Program-made: the position numbers and the translations under genes
From: Rhizophagus clarus
Lineage: Eukaryota > Glomeromycota > Glomeromycetes > Glomerales > Glomeraceae
DNA length: 64,000 nt
Reading direction: 5' to 3'
Assembly (NCBI GenBank): GCA_015698045.1
Contig: BLAL01000291.1
Coordinates: 62,001-126,000, forward strand
Notes under the pieces: model-generated
Seen by the model: only the letters and a program-made list of their open reading frames with translations
Database searches by the model: none
Told to the model about the DNA's origin: nothing
Part shown: one piece after another, positions 57,916-64,000 of the stretch
Position numbering within the stretch: position 1 is the stretch's first letter
Layout: every line of letters starts with the position of its first letter

Positions 57916-58773
57916 GATAGAAAGATTACATAATATAAATCATGTAATATAGTAATACAAATTATTTTTAGAATTTATTTTTAGTTTAGTTTTTATTTTT
58001 ATTTTATTTTAGATTAGAAAAAGATAGTATTAGAAATTTAATAAAAATAGTTTCTTATAACAACATAGTCAAAGGAATGGTTAGAAGAAAAAGAATGATA
58101 TAATACTAAGCAATACCAAGCATTATGAGTCACCATTTAAAAGATAAGGGAATGAATGATCAGATTTGGATAAAAAAAAAGATGGAAAGCATTTTCTTAT
58201 ATTTTCTATAACTATAATTTAATGTAAAATTAGAAAAATAGGATTAGATAGAAAATAATTCTCAGATTTTATATAAATACACTTTGTAAAATTGAAAAAA
58301 ACCTAAGACTTGTAATCTGCAACTAAGAATAATAAAGGGAAACTCTGCTTAAACAAAATTTTAAAGGAGAGATATTTTAAATATCATCTTTTAATAGTTT
58401 TATTAAAAGGGAATTATTGATTTAGATTTATTTTGAACTAATAATTCTAGATGTTTGAATATTTATTTTAATATGTCAAATAAAATGTAAATTTATACTT
58501 ATTTGAAAATTAAAGTTAAAGAAAAGTCCTGGCAGAAGCTCTTTAAAAATAAAATTTAAGAGAAAACATATATGAAAAAGAATATGATTAAAAGGAATGT
58601 GTTTCCTTATGAAAAGGAGAATAAAGGAATGTGTTTCCTTAATTTATAAAGGAATCAGTTTTCTAATGAAATAAAAAGTAAGAAAAATATTATGAGAAAT
58701 TAGAAAATCTAAACCAAGCATAATAAGAGTTTGTTCAGCACTTAGAATTGTATCTGTATTGGCACAGTTATTT
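57916..58773. other. AT-rich stretch without a gene
   Basis: Only small features: three short AGGAATGTGTTTCCTT-type palindromes between 58592 and 58662, and A-rich runs. No frame with coding character. Confidence 0.5.
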
Positions 58774-59664
58774 TCATTTTGAGTGTTGATCTTGAGATTT
58801 TTCTTTTTTTTTATTAGCAGGTCCTGGGTATTTTTTTACATCTATCATTTTGAAAGGTGTTTCATTAGGTATTTCCTCTTGGATTATCCTTAGTTTTTGT
58901 ATTATTATGTTATTTTAAGTGATGTTTAATAACAAGGAGGTCCATCCCAGTATTAATATGGGATATTGTCCAAGAGATATTTTAATATCCTAGACTGTTC
59001 CAAATTATTTCACTTAAAAATATTATTAAATTTTATATAATAAACTTCAAATTACTATATCTCCATCAATATTAATGCTAGAAATATAAAATTATTACCA
59101 TTCAATTCATCATAAAATGACGAATCTAATGAGCTTTAGATCATTAAAATCAGATTAGTAGTTATTGAGATATCATTAAATTAAATTTTATAAAATATAT
59201 ATTAAATAATATTTATATATATATCTTAAAATGTCCTTAGATATTGCAAATCTTTGTCCAAGAACTTGGACTATCTTGAACTGTCCTATCCAAGGACATA
59301 TCCCTGTCCCATATCAACACTGGTCCATCTCCTTGTTGTTATCATTATGTAATGTATCATGGGTTTGATGTCAGCTAGTTACAGTGTGTATTTGATTAAC
59401 TGATTTTGGCAGTATAATTTCTTGTGTTTCATTAATTACAATATTATTAATGGGTTTCATGGGTTGATTTATATGACTGTTGAAGGATGTTTTAATATCA
59501 TTTACCATAAGGAAAGAAGCTTTTGCTATATAGTCACATTATTCTAGCATTTTTCTAAGCCATAATATACCTGCTAGGTTTTTGTTGTCCAGACTGATAA
59601 CTGTTTTTACGTCATTATAAAGAATGAAATTTTTAATTTTATTAATGAAGTTATTAGTATTCAT
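58774..59664 (-). pseudogene. Decayed ORF of unknown family, split by a MITE
   Basis: From ATG at 59664 the - strand frame reads MNTNNFINKIKNFILYNDVK, TVISLDNKNLAGILWLRKML, a stop, DYIAKASFLMVNDIKTSFNS, PINNIVINETQEIILPKSV, a stop, then the MITE (58932-59337). After it come KLRIIQEEIPNETPFKMIDV and KKYPGPANKKKEKS up to TGA at 58774. A coding-like stretch also precedes it up to about 59900. Lys/Asn-rich, consistent with a transposon accessory ORF; no catalytic motif seen. Confidence 0.5.
58932..59337. mobile_element. 406-bp MITE
   Basis: The left end begins ACAAGGAGGTCCATCCCAGT and the right end, read inward, ACAAGGAGATGGACCAGTGT. Both continue with ATATGGGA and GTCC, about 40 bp in all. The interior includes a diverged copy of the direct repeat found at 10331 and 12413 (about 59045-59205). 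No clear target duplication. Confidence 0.7.
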
Positions 59665-59900
59665 TGTGTCTTTATACGTGTCTTTGTAGTTGTTTTTGTT
59701 TTAAAGGAAAGCAGATGCAAAGTTCAAGTTGTTTATATTTGGTTGTGTAGTCTTCTTCTTTTTGGGTATATATACTGTTTGAAGAGTTAAGGTTGTTAAA
59801 TAGAGTGCATTAGTAATAAAAAGTTTGGAGTGTTGTTATTCTTTATCACCAATATTTTTGATTTTGTTATCATGTCAGATTTTGGTTTTGAACATGACTG

Positions 59901-60501
59901 GAAAAAGTTTGTTTGTTTCAAAAATTATACTTTAAAAATTTTATACATTTTAAAATAATATAATTTTTCTATTTTTTCAAAAACCATTTAAAGGGAGAGG
60001 AGGGCCAAAAATTACATCATTTGATTTTTGAGGTTTTAGGATTTTCCTTCCCTCCCATTATCACCTATTTTAAGAAATTTAATATAGTATATTATTAGTT
60101 ACTAAAAATGGTAGGTTATCTTGACCTGACCACCCTTCTCCTTTCAGGAAATTACATTATTTCTGACCCTCTTTTAAATAACGGCTATTACAAATTTAGA
60201 AAAACAATTTCTATTCATAAAATTATATATATTTTTACTTTTAAATCTGCATATTTCTTTATATATTAACTTGAATTTTGAAAAAAGTGCATTTTTAAAA
60301 CATGTTTTTAATAAAGTATAAAAAAAAATATTTTTTATTAAAAGTTGGAAAATAAGAATAGAAACTAATAAAACATAATGATCTATTAATTTTTTAATTT
60401 GTATAATTATAGTATATTTGAAATTTAATATTTAAAATAATTTGATTAACATTATGCAAAATTAGTTTATTATAAAAATGATTTATGTATAATATTTTTA
60501 T
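59901..60501. other. AT-rich spacer
   Basis: No gene or recognisable element. It contains CCCTTCTCCTTTCAGGAAAT-like and AAGGGAGAGGAGGG segments near 59990 and 60130 that are roughly complementary and could be ends of a decayed foldback element. Confidence 0.35.
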
Positions 60502-60650
60502 TACAGTTGTACTTCTATATAGTCACCCCCTATATAAGCACATCATATACTGTATATAAGCACATATTTGAGCTTTTTGAATAGTAAAAATTATTAGAAG
60601 AATCTTTCTCTATAGTCACAATCATAATAGCACCTCTTTATAAAGTTGCG
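60502..60650. mobile_element. One end of a mariner-type MITE (partial)
   Basis: TTACAGTTGTACTTCTATAT followed by AGTCACCCCCTATATAAGCAC resembles the ends and subterminal words of the MITE at 56764. I could not find a matching opposite end. Confidence 0.4.
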
Positions 60651-61001
60651 GGTGAAACTAATTTTGAGATTTGACAAAAGTTAAAACCTTGATTATAAGC
60701 GTTTAAATTATTGGTAAAAGGTTTTGACGTTGCCAAAACTCAATTTTATGCCTAAAAGGTCAAACTGCAGTAGATTATTTCAACCAATAAAAATCTACCA
60801 TATCGATAATCTTTTTTTAAAAAAATTTTCTCTAAATATTCAGATATATTTATATTTCATAAATTCTAAAATTCTGAATATATTGATTATTGAACAAAAT
60901 GTAATTTATTCAGGAGTAGTTTAGTTATATAATTATAGTGGAGAGTTTTTTAACACGCCTTTTATTTTGTTTTAAATTTATAACAAAACTACTCACACAA
61001 A

Positions 61002-62740
61002 ATGGACGCATCTAATGACTTAGTTATCATTGACAATACAGAACTTATCATTCTACAAGTTCAACCATTCAAAAGTAATAAAAACAAGGGAAAAAGTATT
61101 GGTGGACGTTCTTTAGGAAAAATATAGCTTCATTTTGAAAAGAAAGAAGCTATATCACCTGGAAAATTTGAAGTAGAATGTAAATATTGCTTAGCAAAAT
61201 GAAAGCGAGGGGAAATGCCAGTTCTTGAAGAACACCTTACTAACTACTGCTCAAATGCACCTACGCTTATACTTCGTACCTATATGGCAAAGGTTAGAGA
61301 AAGAGTTAATATTTCTAATAAAAAGAGAAAAGCTGATACTCTCTCTAGTGGACAAACAACTATGAAAGACTTTCACGACTCTACAGAACTTCCTGAAGGC
61401 TGGAAAAATTAAATTAATCATGCTTTGGTTAAATTTTTTGTGGCATGTGAAGTTTTTTTTAGGATAGTTGAACATCCTTTTTTTATAGATTTTGTAAAGG
61501 AGTTAAATGCCACATATAATTTACCATCACAAGATTATCTATCTCTTGAAGAAGAATTAACTGATGTTAATGAGAATATATGAATGAATTTGTCTAAACA
61601 GAATAATTTAAACCTCTGTAAGTAGGATTTATAGTTCTTTAAGGGGTTTAAGTCATTTATTAAGTATCAATATATTAATCTAAGCTTTTAATTGCAGCTT
61701 TAGATGGGTGGATTTTAGGTAACCATCGATTTTATTGGAATTTTATTATTCTTATCCCATCACGTAAAAAATATCTGTATCATCTCTCTGATCTTTCATT
61801 AGATTTACATACTGCTACCTATTTGACTAAAAAAATAGAAGATATACTTGAACAAATAGGACCAGAACGCATTTTTGCGATTGTATCTGATAATGCTGCT
61901 AATGTTTGCAAGGCTAGATGATTAATAAAAGACAAATATCCATATATTGAAAGTGTCTGTTGTATTTCTCATTGTATCAACCTAATTGCTAGCAATATAG
62001 TTGATTACGTATTTGCTAATCATCTCCTTATTCAGATTAATATCTTAGCATCATTTTTTCATAATTCACATTTAGCAGGTAATTTTGAAATACAAAACAT
62101 TTATTAAAGATACAAAGGTTTATTAAATTTTATTTAATTCTTATTTTTTAAAAAGGTGCTAAATTTAATCAATTAATTAAAGAAAGTGGTATTAAAGGTG
62201 GAGGACTTAAATCTTATTGCAAGACACGATGGACCCCACCTTAAGTGAATCAGTCAATTTGGTTTTAAACTTAAAGTCCATTATAGAAAAGGTATTATAC
62301 TATTTATCATAATTAATTTAAACGTTTATTACAATAATAACAAATAATCTAATTTACAAATAACTATTGTTAAATAATTAGATAGTAGAAAATCACACTG
62401 AATATTTAACAAATACTTGTATTAAAGTTATTGTTAATGGACGTAATTTTTAGGCTGATTTAAATATTTCAGCTTTCATATTAAACCCATTATGCAAGAC
62501 CATTTTAGTTCTAAAAGCATAAAAGGCAATTTTAGCCAATTGTTTTTTAAATTTAATATGATTGGCTGAGTTATGAAATCATTACCATGTTTTTTTAACA
62601 AGTCTTTCCGTAATTATTATTATTAAGTAATGAATAAAAAGTTTAAGGAATTTGATGATGATAAATATTTAATATATTTTTTTTTACTTTCACAATTCTG
62701 TGAAACCCCTCCACATTTTTAAGGTATTGAAATTTAAATT
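61002..62740 (+). pseudogene. hAT transposase pseudogene with introns
   Basis: ATG at 61002. A BED-like zinc finger with CKYCLAKxKRGEMP...HLTNYC at codons about 60-85, then KKRKADTLSSGQTTMKDFHD. Intron 1 61618-61697 (GTAAGT...GCAG). Then LDGWILGNHRFYWNFIILIP, KIEDILEQIGPERIFAIVSD with NAANV, and ESVCCISHCINLIASNIV, the DUF659/hAT core. Intron 2 62079-62155, then GGGLKSYCKTRW; a frameshift at about 62241; intron 3 62292-62381; then NGRNF-ADLNISAFILNPLC and, after another shift, NKKFKEFDDDKYLIYFFL. Stops include TAG and TGA where TGG is expected and TAA where CAA is expected. Cut and paste of hAT elements is the family role; this copy is dead. Inverted ends were not located. Confidence 0.8.
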
Positions 62741-63004
62741 AATTTTTATTTTTTTTTATTTTTTTTTTTAAATTTAAAGGTGATGATATCATATAATCTT
62801 TATTAAGTAATTGGGAGGGCATCATAGATACCCGCAAAAATAAAAAGACAAACTCCTAACCCAAGGGCCAGTCTAACTAATGCGCCTAAAATATTATCAC
62901 ACCAAATAAAAGATAAAAGAGAAAGAGATACAAAAAAGAAAAAATTCTATATCTATTGGTAAAACAAGGCAAAATCCTACTGATTATTTCTAACTTTGTG
63001 ACTG
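62741..63004. other. Spacer between two decayed ORFs
   Basis: A T-homopolymer stretch (62740-62775), then A-rich DNA. No gene or repeat recognised. Confidence 0.45.
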
Positions 63005-63007
63005 TTT

Positions 63008-64000
63008 CTAAATAAAATCCAATAAAACTTTCTTTATTTTCACAATTTCTGCATGCAACTGTTTTTTAGAAAGTTTCTTTGGAAGAGAAGGGCCATCGCC
63101 TGATATTTTCTTAGTCTTCTTCGTCTTGATCTTCTCATTCAATTTATGTCTAATAGATAATTTACCTGAATTTTTTGACAGATTCCTTATGAGAACGTGA
63201 TTAAATCCTGTAGCCACAGAGCGACTTGATCTATTCTTCTTGAGACTCTTCGAAGCAAAAGCTGAGAGTTTGTTGTTAGTTTTACCAGTACTATTACTTT
63301 GTGCTTGCTGATGACTTCTCTGAGCAGTAATGAAAGACAGAACAGTATGATGACACTAACTGATTTTAGTACTACTCCAAAATAATTCATTACTCAATAC
63401 TGACTGAAGGTCATCCCACATTTCAAAGTATGCAATCATCTTACATTGATCGTTTAGATTCTTGACTTTCTTGAAAGCCTTAATACGTAGGGGGTTAATA
63501 AAATTTGTGAGGTTCTCTTTTAGGAAAAGTGCTGAAGCTGTCATGGCATCTGGTGGGTTTATGACAACAGTTTGGAATTGTTCTCTTTCTTTACATTCTT
63601 GAAGGGACCAGGTAGCAAGAAACCATCTAACTGTATTAGGGCCAAAGGAATAATTCAAAGGCAGTCTTTTTCCCAAGTAGAAAAAGTATGCATGATCTCT
63701 AACTTACACCTTACGGTCTTATAATTCTTCTGTTTCTTGACTGTTACTGAGATAATGTTGCCCCAAATCTTTAGATATTCAAGAAGCTCGACATTATTCC
63801 ACTTGGCGGGAATATCATAAATCAGGATATCACAAACGTATTGCCTAAGTCTTGGATTGAGATGATAGCCAGTGATAATATGAGTAGCATTTAGATCTGA
63901 CTCTATAATTCTTACTTTCTTGCTCTTTGACGTGAAAGATTTGGCGTCAGGTTTTAAGGTGGAACTAGAAGAGAGATCAGATGTAACTGTAAGCTGCAGG
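63008..64000 (-). pseudogene. RRM/gag-like transposon ORF, broken, runs off the right edge
   Basis: Reading from the edge on the - strand: SKSKKVRIIESDLNATHIIT, then LRQYVCDILIYDIPAKWNNV and ELLEYLKIWGNIISVTVKKQ, which fit the beta-helix pattern of an RRM; a frameshift near 63670; FGPNTVRWFLATWSLQECKE, QTVVINPPDAMTASALFLKE and MIAYFEMWDDLQSVL (a second RRM-like unit); TAG near 63357; then a basic, Ser-rich tail (NNKLSAFASKSLKKNRSSRS) and a Lys-rich end with stop at 63008-63010. The order of two RNA-binding-like folds and a basic tail suggests a retrotransposon ORF1 or related nucleic-acid-binding protein. This is inference from pattern, not a family match. Confidence 0.5.

Overview
The window is repeat-dominated, very AT-rich eukaryotic DNA. 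Small GT-AG introns (77-90 nt where they can be traced), a LINE family, hAT-, mariner- and Harbinger-like elements, and families of decayed low-GC ORFs all look fungal. The overall style (AT-rich, TE-choked, SANT-domain and RRM-like ORF families) suggests an arbuscular mycorrhizal fungus of the Rhizophagus type, but that assignment is inference. I saw no rRNA, tRNA or CRISPR, and no housekeeping gene.

Layout. 1-2275: purine-rich low-complexity DNA, then hairpin-bearing and 20-bp tandem repeats. 2276-46265: one very large inverted repeat. Its two arms (left 2276-3858 plus 8792-9985; right 13208-14654 plus 43423-44996) are mirror images and each carries a copy of the same small four-exon gene for a Myb/SANT-like DNA-binding protein, on the + strand at left and on the - strand at right. 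In each copy intron 1 holds the 12-bp palindrome GAATTTAAATTC, and that exact spot is filled by head-to-tail copies of one non-LTR retrotransposon: about 4.9 kb (three copies, - strand) at left and about 28.8 kb (eight units, + strand) at right. The centre between the arms (9986-13207) holds a 1.7-kb Harbinger-like element with a decayed ORF, a MITE and a gene fragment.

The retrotransposon. A full copy (14667-22839) has ORF1 (RRM-like, Cys-rich zinc knuckle, SR-rich tract, coiled coil) and ORF2 (APE-type endonuclease, reverse transcriptase with FMDD, RNase H, C-terminal zinc knuckle). Almost every copy, including 56- and 85-bp stubs, ends at the same 12-bp site, so each insertion regenerates a docking site for the next. 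Two units (22852-24173 and 41803-42973) are non-autonomous: they share the 5' end and 3' signals but carry unrelated interiors, one with its own ORF. All autonomous copies seen are broken by nonsense codons or frameshifts.

45014-46220 is a retroposon inserted in the right arm. 46320-56297 is made of two related elements with ACACAGGTC termini, the first (46995-52414) carrying a satellite with about 0.8-kb higher-order periodicity, the second (53011-56297) a heavily C-to-T/G-to-A decayed relative with two further insertions. 56300-60640 is a nest of mariner-like and other MITEs in decayed ORFs. 61002-62740 is a hAT transposase pseudogene with introns, and 63008 to the right edge is a broken RRM/gag-like ORF on the - strand.

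The coherent story is a long-arm inverted-repeat element or palindrome whose SANT gene intron is a docking site for a site-specific LINE. I could not run alignments, so repeat identities were judged by eye.
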